Origin: JBKEAJ01 sp047972135
Lineage (GTDB): Bacteria > Bacteroidota > Bacteroidia > Bacteroidales > Prolixibacteraceae
DNA length: 6,004 nucleotides
Assembly: GCA_047972135.1 (NCBI GenBank)
Contig: JBKEAJ010000098.1
Coordinates: 1 to 6,004, forward strand
Direction: 5' to 3'
In this document: piece by piece, positions 1 through 6,004 of the stretch
How the letters are laid out: the number at the start of each line of letters is the position of its first letter
How positions within the stretch are numbered: the first letter of the stretch is position 1
The notes under the pieces: model-generated
What the model was told of the DNA's origin: nothing
Databases searched by the model: none
Seen by the model: the letters and a program-made list of their open reading frames with translations, nothing else
Made by a program: the position numbers and the translations under genes

Positions 1-266
1 ATATCCTGAACCGACACCTCATAGTCGCCTTTCTCGTCTGTAGTCGCAGTGTCAATGCCCATTACAACCCTCACCTTTGGCACTGCATTGGAAGTCGATG
101 CCGACTTAACATTGCCATTTACCCTAAATGTGCCGTGGGGAGTACCGTATTCAGCAGGCGAGTTGCCTCCGTTCTCACTACATGCCGTACCAAAACCGAG
201 AACAGATAAGAAGAATCCTATAAGCGCATTGTAACCTCTAAAAAATGATAGTTTTATTTTTGCCAT
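1..266 (-). CDS. Putative lipoprotein of the rSAM/lipoprotein system (N-terminal part, cut by window start)
   Basis: Reading from the ATG at 266, 88 codons stay open to the window edge, so the C-terminus is missing. The protein starts MAKIKLSFFRGYNALIGFFL: a basic n-region, a hydrophobic stretch at about residues 13-28, then FGTAC with Cys29 as the likely lipidation site. The lipobox is imperfect, with Gly rather than Leu at -3. After a Gly/Asn/Ser-rich linker comes EYGTP (39-43). Residues about 47-86 resemble a small beta-sandwich repeat of the carboxypeptidase-regulatory type (VNGNV...AVPKVRVVM...TTDEKGDYEV). The N-terminus and YGTP motif match what I remember of the lipoproteins paired with a radical SAM enzyme in gut Bacteroidetes; the partner would lie beyond the window. 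The function of that system is unknown to me. It is probably exported and anchored to a membrane. It lies downstream of the restriction gene on the same strand, with its own candidate promoter. The family call is from memory. Confidence 0.75.
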   Translation of the reverse strand, partial: MAKIKLSFFRGYNALIGFFLSVLGFGTACSENGGNSPAEYGTPHGTFRVNGNVKSASTSNAVPKVRVVMGIDTATTDEKGDYEVSVQD

Positions 267-373
267 GTCTTAAATGTTTTAATTGGTTTCAATATATAGA
301 CGCAAATTTACACAAATAGTTGCGTTGTGAAATTTATGTTTCTTATTAACGATTAATCTAGTATACTCACTGA
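267..373. other. Intergenic gap between restriction gene and lipoprotein
   Basis: A 107-bp A/T-rich gap. Apart from the candidate -7 box, I see only a weak TTAATCGTTAA palindrome (348-358). There is no hairpin with a T-run, so no intrinsic terminator is visible after the endonuclease stop and some read-through into the lipoprotein gene is possible. Confidence 0.5.
303..310 (-). promoter_or_regulatory. Candidate Bacteroidetes -7 box for the lipoprotein gene
   Basis: On the minus strand this reads TAAATTTG, an exact match to TAnnTTTG. A TTTC (329-332), 18 bases upstream, is an imperfect -33 TTTG. The box ends 36 bases before the lipoprotein ATG, giving a short leader of about 30 nt. Confidence 0.45.
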
Positions 374-1006
374 CTATCTAAGTTTATCTACCTTCTCTCT
401 AGTAATAATCTGGTTACTCTCAATGACTTTTACTGTTGGAGGTTCTGAAAGCTCATATCGTTTCAACTCTGTTATAAGGTCGTTAAATTCAGCTGAAGTT
501 GCAACAATAACATTATCAAGTCCAATAACATCTCCACTCTTTATCTTAGCTTTTATGCCTTTTGCTTCGCCATCACTTAAAGTAATTAAATATGATAATG
601 CTTTTCTATGAACATATTTTAAGGCAATTGACTCTAAATCAGCCTGTTTATACCTCTCCCTAAGACTTGTCTTTACACTCCAACAAATAGGTCCTCTTTC
701 TGTTGTATAGAACATTATATCATAAATAACATTCGGGACAAATGCAACCTTTGCACTCATATAGACTGGTAAAATCCCTTCTCTTACACACAGCGTTGCC
801 AAGACATATTCAAAAATCTTACCGTTTGTACTATTGTTATTAACTACATCGGCATTGTACGCATCCCAATACTTTTGTACGTATTCAGATGGTTTGTCAT
901 ATTCAACATCAAAGAAATTAGGGAATAGACTATCAAATATCGTTTCTGCCTTAATGTTTTTCCCAACTGTTATGCTTAATTCATTTAATTTGCCCATAGC
1001 TTTCAC
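374..1006 (-). CDS. Putative type II restriction endonuclease, PD-(D/E)XK-like
   Basis: 210 residues, most likely the endonuclease partner of the cytosine methyltransferase just upstream. The start is a GTG at 1006 that overlaps the methyltransferase stop (GTGA), pointing to translational coupling; an ATG at 997 (residue 4) is an alternative. A nuclease core can be proposed: Glu66 in GKIFEY on a helix, Asp96 in VIYDIMFY, then SVK (110-112) where the third acidic position is Ser instead of Asp/Glu. It continues as KTSLRERYKQADLE (112-125). From memory, EcoRII has a similar lysine-to-arginine arrangement (KTTCKDR), in which both residues matter for cleavage; here they would be Lys112 and Arg118. 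The role would be cutting DNA unmethylated at the site protected by the partner enzyme. I do not recognise the exact family or specificity. No frameshift or internal stop is seen, so it looks intact. An uncharacterised R-M accessory protein is the alternative. Confidence 0.7.
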   Translation of the reverse strand: MKAMGKLNELSITVGKNIKAETIFDSLFPNFFDVEYDKPSEYVQKYWDAYNADVVNNNSTNGKIFEYVLATLCVREGILPVYMSAKVAFVPNVIYDIMFYTTERGPICWSVKTSLRERYKQADLESIALKYVHRKALSYLITLSDGEAKGIKAKIKSGDVIGLDNVIVATSAEFNDLITELKRYELSEPPTVKVIESNQIITREKVDKLR

Positions 1007-2253
1007 TTGCTTATCTTTTTTATTATTTCTTTCGCCGTTGCTTGAATAGCTGGGACTGCAACCGAGTTTCCAAATTGCTTATATGCCGAAGCATCAGAAA
1101 CAGGGATTATAAATTCATCGGGAAAACCTTGTAGCCTTGCCCATTCTCGAGGTGTCATCTTTCTAATCCCCTCTCTGTTCACTTCACCTTTTATGTTGGT
1201 TACTGGAGTAAAATCTTCCAACCTATCATCTATCACTAGGTTTCTCTCTCGTCCCATCCCTCCACAAACGACTGCGTTTGCTGTTCCATCATCGGGAATT
1301 ATCTCATATCCGAAACCATTGCCCTTACTTTCATGCCTTTTCTTATGAGCTATTAAGGTATTTAGATAAGTATTGGATAAATAATATTTTACTGAGACTG
1401 TATTTTCTTCTTTAATATCATTGAAGCATACTTTCTTAACACTTGGTTTAGGGTAATTAAACTTCTCAATTCCCAAATCCTTTCTGAAACCTACTATAAA
1501 TATACGTTCACGATTTTGAGGAACGCCATAATCCTTAGCATTGATTACTTGAGGTTCTGGAACGTAGTAATTTAGGTCTTCTCTCAAAACGTTTAATATC
1601 GTTTTAAGTGTTTTGCCCTTATCGTGATTAAACAGCCCTTTTACATTCTCTAGGAATATCGCTTTTGGTTGTTTTCTTTTTATAATCTCTGCAACATCAA
1701 AAAACAAAGTCCCTCTAGTATCTTCAAAGCCTCCTCTGCGACCTGCAATTGAAAACGCCTGACAAGGAAATCCAGCACATAATACATCAAAACCATCAGG
1801 AATATAGGATTTCGTTTTCTCTTTGGTGATATCTCCAAAAGGAGTTTCTCCAAAATTAGCCTTGTACGTTCGCTTAGCCTCCTTATCCCATTCACTTGTA
1901 AAAGTGCATTTCCCCCCTAGATTTTGTAATGCGAGGCGAAACCCCCCAATCCCTGCAAACAAGTCTATAAACTCAAATTTAGGATTCGGCATTGAAGGAA
2001 AAGGAACTTCAAAAGTACGAAATATCTCAGATTGTAACGCTTCTTCCGCCACCTTATTTGTAATTTCTTCTTCGGGATATCTGTATTCTAAAATTTCTTT
2101 TGTGTAAGCAATTGCATCATCTTTATAGCTTTCGTCGACATTATGCAAATAATGCGAAAGAACTGCCTCAAAATTATTATCTATCTCTACTAGCCTCACC
2201 CTAAACTGTTTGTCATCTATTATCTCCAATGATATTTTTTCCTTAAAATCCAT
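1003..2253 (-). CDS. DNA (cytosine-5-)-methyltransferase of a type II R-M system
   Basis: Transfers a methyl group from S-adenosylmethionine to C5 of cytosine in a short target, protecting host DNA from the adjacent nuclease. With the ATG at 2253 it has 416 residues; a TTG two codons upstream (2259, 418 residues) is possible but less likely. Numbered from that TTG, the motifs are: I (SAM binding) FIDLFAGIGG 97-106; IV GFPCQAFS 163-170 with catalytic Cys166; VI ENVKGL 204-209; VIII QNRERIFIVG 248-257; IX REWARLQGFP 371-380; X QFGNSVAVP 395-403. The target-recognition region is roughly 285-365 and contains GGMGRERN (333-340). Layout and wording (TSEWDKEAKRTYKANF, GNGFGYE) resemble the EcoRII/Dcm group, including an N-terminal extension of about 95 residues. 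In some relatives that extension is a regulatory DNA-binding region; I see no obvious helix-turn-helix here. The gene overlaps the endonuclease by 4 bp, and Vsr remnants run into its start in the same frame. It appears intact. Confidence 0.96.
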   Translation of the reverse strand: MDFKEKISLEIIDDKQFRVRLVEIDNNFEAVLSHYLHNVDESYKDDAIAYTKEILEYRYPEEEITNKVAEEALQSEIFRTFEVPFPSMPNPKFEFIDLFAGIGGFRLALQNLGGKCTFTSEWDKEAKRTYKANFGETPFGDITKEKTKSYIPDGFDVLCAGFPCQAFSIAGRRGGFEDTRGTLFFDVAEIIKRKQPKAIFLENVKGLFNHDKGKTLKTILNVLREDLNYYVPEPQVINAKDYGVPQNRERIFIVGFRKDLGIEKFNYPKPSVKKVCFNDIKEENTVSVKYYLSNTYLNTLIAHKKRHESKGNGFGYEIIPDDGTANAVVCGGMGRERNLVIDDRLEDFTPVTNIKGEVNREGIRKMTPREWARLQGFPDEFIIPVSDASAYKQFGNSVAVPAIQATAKEIIKKISK

Positions 2254-2405
2254 TCTCAAATCATTAATCTCTCGTTCAATTCTCCAAACGCAATTTACTA
2301 AATCTTTGTTTATTTCTTAGCACCAGAACCTTAAAATTTTCCAACCTTGCTTTTAAAAAAAGTATTTACTTCATTATCACGCTGAATATTACGATCTATT
2401 TTCTC
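2254..2405 (-). pseudogene. vsr: Decayed C-terminal fragment of a Vsr (very short patch repair) endonuclease
   Basis: Vsr nicks at T:G mismatches left when 5-methylcytosine deaminates and often sits beside a C5-methyltransferase gene. Two reading frames on this strand together give its C-terminal half. The first frame (2405 to 2352) reads EKIDRNIQRDNEVNTFFK. The second (from 2352) reads KQGWKILRFWC, then a TAA at 2319-2317, then EINKDLVNCVWRIEREIN. This matches the familiar Vsr tail pattern (EKI..N..RD.......GW.VL..W...I). The frames are joined by loss of one A in the run AAAA at 2354-2351, next to a T7 run. The TAA is a second lesion. The N-terminal half, including the HGCFWH metal-binding region, is absent: the first frame meets a TGA about 12 codons upstream. 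After the TAA the frame stays open straight into the methyltransferase. Non-functional on this evidence. Confidence 0.8.
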
Positions 2406-2411
2406 ATGCAA

Positions 2412-2419
2412 CAAAGATA
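2412..2419 (-). promoter_or_regulatory. Candidate -7 box upstream of the R-M genes
   Basis: The minus strand reads TATCTTTG, an exact TAnnTTTG. A TTTG lies upstream at 2435-2438 but the spacer is 15 nt, shorter than the usual 19 or so, so the -33 element is weak. If used, it would give a leader of roughly 150 nt running through the Vsr remnant to the methyltransferase ATG. Confidence 0.35.
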
Positions 2420-2492
2420 ATGCATTTCACTCTTCAAACAGAATATCTCAATCCTTAACTCACATCGTTGTGGGTTCTTTTGTAGGTGCGCA

Positions 2493-2525
2493 CAAAACAA
2501 AAGAGCCACAGCCTCGCTGCAACTC
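2493..2525 (-). terminator. Intrinsic terminator downstream of tRNA-Ala
   Basis: On the minus strand, GAGTTGCAGC and GCTGTGGCTC pair over 10 bp (three of the pairs are G-U) around a GAG loop, followed directly by TTTTGTTTTG. It starts 14 bases after the tRNA 3' end, so it should end the tRNA transcript and insulate the R-M genes from it. Confidence 0.75.
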
Positions 2526-2537
2526 TCTCATTATCAA

Positions 2538-2612
<75 letters not shown>

Positions 2613-2623
2613 GAAATGTTCGG

Positions 2624-2631
2624 CAAATATA
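2624..2631 (-). promoter_or_regulatory. Candidate -7 box for tRNA-Ala
   Basis: The minus strand reads TATATTTG, an exact TAnnTTTG, ending 11 bases before the tRNA 5' end. I see no clear -33 TTTG at standard spacing, so the call rests on the -7 box and its position. Confidence 0.5.
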
Positions 2632-2633
2632 AC

Positions 2634-2641
2634 TATTTTTG
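2634..2641 (+). promoter_or_regulatory. Candidate -7 box for gldFG
   Basis: TATTTTTG is an exact TAnnTTTG, 31 bases before the gldFG ATG and only 2 bases from the opposing tRNA box. The -33 position would fall at the first bases of the tRNA gene (about 2611-2614), where no TTTG is present. Confidence 0.4.
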
Positions 2642-2672
2642 CATTAGAATTTTAATTTTCAAGGCAATTTAA

Positions 2673-5081
2673 ATGTTTGCAATTCTAAAAAAAGAACTCA
2701 CTCAGTTCTTCGGGTCTTTCACAGGATACGTGGTGGTAATTGTATTCCTGCTGACTTCGGCATCATTCCTATGGGTATTTTCGGGCGGGTACAACGTCTT
2801 TGAAGGCGGATATGCTACCCTCACCGGATATTTTAACCTAGCACCATGGCTGTTCCTATTCCTTATCCCTGCTATCACTATGAAGCTGATAGCTGAGGAG
2901 AAAAAACAGCGCACTCTGGAGCTGCAACAAATACGACCTATCAGCAATCTTAATATTGTACTTGCCAAGTATCTAAGTACGATTGTCCTCACTGCATTGT
3001 GCATCGTCCCTACTCTGCTCTACTTCTTCACAGTCTATAAACTAGGCTCTGACACAGGAGGCATCGACATAGGTGCAACATGGGGTTCGTATATCGGACT
3101 GATTTTCCTAGCTTCCATATATGCCAGCATTGGCATTTTCTGTTCATCACTAACTGACAATCAGGCAATTGCATTCACCCTTTCAATCGTATTATACTTT
3201 GTAATATATCTGGGCTTGGATTTTATCGGATATATGGATGTCTCGGCTTCTTTAAAAGAACGTATAATGACAATGGGTATAAACTCCCACTATCAATCTA
3301 TTAGCCGTGGAGTGGTCGACAGCAGATATATTATATATTTTCTCGCCACAACAATGCTTTTTATACTATTGACTACCTGCAACTTGCAGAACGAGAAACG
3401 ACTCCGCAGAAAATGGAGGAAGATTATAGGTATATACTCCATCCTATTTATTATAATTATCAGCTCCTTTAATATTCCGATTTTCAGATGGGACTTAACG
3501 GCCGAAAAACGCTACTCCATATCCGAAGTGTCAAAGGATTTAATCAGAAGTATTGACCAAAATATTTATGTGGATGTGTTTCTGGACGGCGAAATGCCAA
3601 TAAACATGAAGATGCTACAAAGGGCAGTGAAAGACAAACTCGATGATTACAAAGCCTATTCAAAGAGCAATATTGTGGTGAATTTTATCGACCCATACGC
3701 CACGCAGTCTTTCGACAACACTCTGCAAGACCTCAACACCTACGGCATAAAAGCCGTGAACCTCAACATCAACAAGGACGACGGTTTTGCCACCCAGATG
3801 ATTATTCCGGGCGCACTAGTTACCATCGGCGATAGGAGAATTGGTATAAATCTTCTTAAACAATCGCAGGGAATGAGTGCTGACGAAAACCTAAACTACT
3901 CCATCGAAACTCTGGAATATGAGTTTTCTTCTGCTATAAACATCTTGAAATCAGACAAAAAACACAATATCTCCTTCCTCGAAGGCTATGGCGAAGCAAG
4001 CGAAATGGAGACTGCCGACTTTGCTCAAACTCTGACGGACAACAACTACACGGTTGAGTACGTAGACATAAATCGGGTGGAAAACTACGGTAAAAACATT
4101 GATGTGCTGATAGTTAATGGACCCAAAGACAGCATGGAAGAACACGACAAATTCGTAATTGACCAATATCTGATGAAAGGCGGAAACATCGTCTACCTGC
4201 TAGACCCCGTGCGTATAGACCTCGACTCCCTATCGCAAGGGCACAGCACTCTTGCCATTCCCAACGACATCAACCTGCAAGACCAACTTTTCAGGTATGG
4301 GTTCAGAGTGAACTACAACCTTTTGCAAGACGTAGAATGCCTAAAACTCCCCGTCAACATTGCCGCAAAGGGCGAAACTCCAAACTTTGCTCCTGCCTCG
4401 TGGCACTACTCGCCACTTATGTCGCCCTCTGCCAACAGCCCCATAAGTCGCAATCTGGGCAAAGTAAAAGGCGAGTTTGTAAGCGGCATCGACACCGTGG
4501 GAGGAGCAAAAGGCATACGGCGACACATACTTATGACATCTTCGTCGCATGCACGGATGATTAACACTCCAGCAATAGTCTCTTTGTCAAATATATACAA
4601 GCCGTCGTCGGAAACACTGTTTAATATGTCGTTCATCCCGACAGCTGTGCTGGCAGAGGGAATATTCACATCGGCATTCAAAAACCGTCCTATAAAACAA
4701 TACGGACGCTTAGCTGACAGTTTCAAGGCGGAGAGCGACTCTGCAAAAGTAGTTGTTATTGCCGACGGCGATTTCCTTCTAAACAAAGTTGCCGTATCGA
4801 AGGACGGTAGACCGCAAATTCTTCCGCTCGGCTACGACAGATACTCTAAACAGACCTTTGCCAACAAGGATTTCGGACTGAATATCATTCAGTACATGAC
4901 TGGCAACGAAGATATCATGTCGCTGCGTGGCAATGCGCTGAAACTACGCCTACTAAACAAAGTGAAAGTCCGCGAGCAAAAAATACAATGGCAAATGCTA
5001 AACCTCATCGCTCCATCATTGCTAATGATTTTATTTGGTATGACTTTCTTTTTTGTGAGAAAGTGGCGATATGGAAAATAG
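2673..5081 (+). CDS. gldFG: GldF-GldG fusion: gliding-motility-type ABC transporter permease and auxiliary subunit
   Basis: 802 residues covering two proteins usually encoded separately. Residues 1 to about 240 are a GldF-like ABC-2 permease with about six membrane segments (roughly 17-35, 57-73, 100-122, 138-160, 167-187, 218-236) and the cytoplasmic EEKKQRTLELQQIRPI (75-90) typical of the family. A basic linker (241-250, EKRLRRKWRK) leads into GldG: a membrane segment at about 251-268, RWDLTAEKRYSIS (272-284), a large extracytoplasmic region of about 500 residues of the ABC auxiliary type, and a C-terminal membrane segment (about 777-795) followed by RKWRYGK. In gliding Bacteroidetes, GldF and GldG are thought to work with the ATPase GldA; in non-gliding relatives the substrate is unknown. 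No gldA lies in the window, so the ATPase must be encoded elsewhere. The ATG at 2673 has AAGG (2661-2664) upstream. No internal stop or frameshift separates the halves, so the fusion looks genuine. A single ATG gene of this length fits the sum of the two families. Confidence 0.9.
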   Translation: MFAILKKELTQFFGSFTGYVVVIVFLLTSASFLWVFSGGYNVFEGGYATLTGYFNLAPWLFLFLIPAITMKLIAEEKKQRTLELQQIRPISNLNIVLAKYLSTIVLTALCIVPTLLYFFTVYKLGSDTGGIDIGATWGSYIGLIFLASIYASIGIFCSSLTDNQAIAFTLSIVLYFVIYLGLDFIGYMDVSASLKERIMTMGINSHYQSISRGVVDSRYIIYFLATTMLFILLTTCNLQNEKRLRRKWRKIIGIYSILFIIIISSFNIPIFRWDLTAEKRYSISEVSKDLIRSIDQNIYVDVFLDGEMPINMKMLQRAVKDKLDDYKAYSKSNIVVNFIDPYATQSFDNTLQDLNTYGIKAVNLNINKDDGFATQMIIPGALVTIGDRRIGINLLKQSQGMSADENLNYSIETLEYEFSSAINILKSDKKHNISFLEGYGEASEMETADFAQTLTDNNYTVEYVDINRVENYGKNIDVLIVNGPKDSMEEHDKFVIDQYLMKGGNIVYLLDPVRIDLDSLSQGHSTLAIPNDINLQDQLFRYGFRVNYNLLQDVECLKLPVNIAAKGETPNFAPASWHYSPLMSPSANSPISRNLGKVKGEFVSGIDTVGGAKGIRRHILMTSSSHARMINTPAIVSLSNIYKPSSETLFNMSFIPTAVLAEGIFTSAFKNRPIKQYGRLADSFKAESDSAKVVVIADGDFLLNKVAVSKDGRPQILPLGYDRYSKQTFANKDFGLNIIQYMTGNEDIMSLRGNALKLRLLNKVKVREQKIQWQMLNLIAPSLLMILFGMTFFFVRKWRYGK

Positions 5082-5086
5082 TTGAT

Positions 5087-5117
5087 TTTGCTGATAATCT
5101 ATTTGTTAGTATTTTTG
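5087..5117 (+). promoter_or_regulatory. Bacteroidetes-type promoter for the acyltransferase gene
   Basis: TTTG at 5087-5090, a 19-nt spacer, then TATTTTTG at 5110-5117: both elements match the -33 TTTG / -7 TAnnTTTG consensus with ideal spacing. It lies wholly in the 59-bp gap after gldFG and ends 23 bases before the next ATG, so the acyltransferase can be expressed independently of gldFG. Confidence 0.7.
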
Positions 5118-5140
5118 TGCTAAGATAGCAAACAATAATT

Positions 5141-6004
5141 ATGAGTCAGGGTTTCTCAGAAGCAAATCTCAATATTCTCAAAAGTAGACCTCACTTTGAA
5201 GTACTGGACGGCTTGAGAGGATTAGCCGCTTTAGTGGTAGTGGTATTCCATTTTATGGAGATTATTATCACCGATTTCAGCAAAAACTTCATCGCTCATG
5301 GCTTTTTGGCAGTAGATTTCTTTTTCTGTCTGTCGGGATTTGTTATTGCTTATGCATACGACAAGCGTATGCCCGAAATGAAGCCCTTAACATTCATTAA
5401 ACTACGCCTCATACGCTTGCAACCACTAGTTGTTGTTGGCTCTATTTTGGGACTACTCACCTTTTTGTACGCCCCTTTCGGCGACAATCTATCCGCCATA
5501 TACGGACTGAAACAAACAGCTCTGATTTTCTTAGCATCACTTTTTGTAATTCCCTATCCGGTGGTGGAGGAGCGATATTTTAATCTATTTAATCTGAATG
5601 CTCCTTGCTGGTCATTGTTTTGGGAGTATATTGCAAACTTGGTCTACCTCGCTGTATTATTCAGAATAGGTAAAAAAACACTGTACATATTGGTAGTATT
5701 AGCGGCGATTGGCATTTTTTACGTCGGTTGGAATTATGGAACTTTAATAGGCGGTTGGAGTGGCAAAACTTTCTTTCATGGTTTGGCTCGTATCGCTTTT
5801 TCGTTTTTGATGGGAATGCTGATTTTTCGCTCAAACCTAATAATAAAAAACAAACTGGGACTGCTAGGCATGAGTGTATTGCTTATGTTGGCATTCCTAA
5901 GTCCTTACGGGGAACAATGGAATCATCTACTTGAACCATTTATCCTCGTTATCTACTTCCCGCTATTAGTTTCACTGGGAGCTGGAACAAAACTGACAGG
6001 AACA
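5141..6004 (+). CDS. Acyltransferase 3 family membrane protein (N-terminal part, cut by window end)
   Basis: An open frame of 288 codons from the ATG at 5141 to the window edge with no stop, so the C-terminus is missing. It is an integral-membrane O-acyltransferase of the OafA/YrhL type; such proteins transfer acyl groups, often acetyl, onto extracytoplasmic sugars such as LPS, capsule or other glycans. Diagnostic features are FEVLDGLRGLAALVVVVFHF (19-38) with the conserved histidine at 37, FLAVDFFFCLSGFVIAY (55-71) and LRLIRLQPL (88-96), the family's basic segment before the next membrane helix. NAPCWSLFWEY (153-163) is the family's WSL..E motif. Several further hydrophobic helices follow at about 98-110, 125-138, 162-175, 180-196, 215-229 and 238-253. 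Full-length members run about 350-400 residues, so roughly three quarters is present. Substrate cannot be told from this sequence. It lies 59 bp after gldFG with its own promoter; no functional link is evident. Confidence 0.92.
   Translation, partial: MSQGFSEANLNILKSRPHFEVLDGLRGLAALVVVVFHFMEIIITDFSKNFIAHGFLAVDFFFCLSGFVIAYAYDKRMPEMKPLTFIKLRLIRLQPLVVVGSILGLLTFLYAPFGDNLSAIYGLKQTALIFLASLFVIPYPVVEERYFNLFNLNAPCWSLFWEYIANLVYLAVLFRIGKKTLYILVVLAAIGIFYVGWNYGTLIGGWSGKTFFHGLARIAFSFLMGMLIFRSNLIIKNKLGLLGMSVLLMLAFLSPYGEQWNHLLEPFILVIYFPLLVSLGAGTKLTGT

Noticed and set aside
49..234. Plus-strand open frame of 61 codons
   Set aside because: It lies antisense inside the lipoprotein N-terminus, which has a coherent signal and domain sequence; this one shows no recognisable features.
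1680..2107. Open frames on both strands inside the methyltransferase
   Set aside because: They overlap the catalytic core of a well-supported gene in other frames and show no family motifs.
2355..2361. T7 run as a phase-variable switch for vsr
   Set aside because: The run is short, and the second lesion (TAA) and missing N-terminus mean frame switching would not restore a functional protein.
2702..3004. Minus-strand open frame of 100 codons
   Set aside because: Antisense shadow of the GldF membrane domain; no start context or motif.
4337..4786. Three overlapping open frames on both strands
   Set aside because: All lie inside the GldG domain, are compositionally odd (Arg/Cys/His-rich) and are shadows.
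5082..5140. Possible terminator after gldFG (TTAG...CTAA hairpin)
   Set aside because: The stem is only 4-5 bp with a long A/T loop and no following T-run; the same bases form a good promoter.
5728..5934. Plus-strand open frame of 68 codons
   Set aside because: It is out of frame within the acyltransferase gene, which stays open through the whole stretch with family motifs.

Overview
The window looks like a Bacteroidota chromosome, most likely Bacteroidales. Four things point there: a fused GldF-GldG protein, the start of a lipoprotein of the rSAM/lipoprotein type, several copies of the TAnnTTTG -7 promoter box characteristic of this phylum, and A/T-rich translation starts without strong Shine-Dalgarno sequences. 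I cannot resolve the genus.

Left end (1-373): the first 88 residues of a minus-strand putative lipoprotein, truncated by the window edge, with a leader holding a candidate promoter. Next (374-2405, minus): a compact restriction-modification locus. A C5-cytosine DNA methyltransferase with all main motifs is followed, with a 4-bp GTGA stop/start overlap, by a 210-residue protein that I read as its PD-(D/E)XK-like restriction endonuclease. Directly upstream of the methyltransferase are about 50 codons recognisable as the C-terminal part of a Vsr T:G mismatch endonuclease, broken by a one-base frameshift, an internal stop and loss of the N-terminal half. The ancestral order was therefore probably vsr-M-R.

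Middle (2493-2672): a tRNA-Ala(GGC) gene on the minus strand with a good intrinsic terminator behind it. A 60-bp spacer separates it from the divergent gldFG gene and carries one TAnnTTTG box for each direction.

Right half (2673-6004, plus): a complete 802-residue GldFG fusion (ABC-2 permease plus GldG auxiliary domain), then an acyltransferase-3 family membrane protein cut by the window end, which has its own near-perfect Bacteroidetes promoter.

The R-M block is visibly more A/T-rich than gldFG and sits between core-type genes beside a tRNA, which fits an acquired module. I saw no integrase, flanking direct repeats, insertion sequence or CRISPR array. I found no clear undescribed system. 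The points most worth a second look are the decayed Vsr, the unusual endonuclease catalytic motif and the truncated lipoprotein system.
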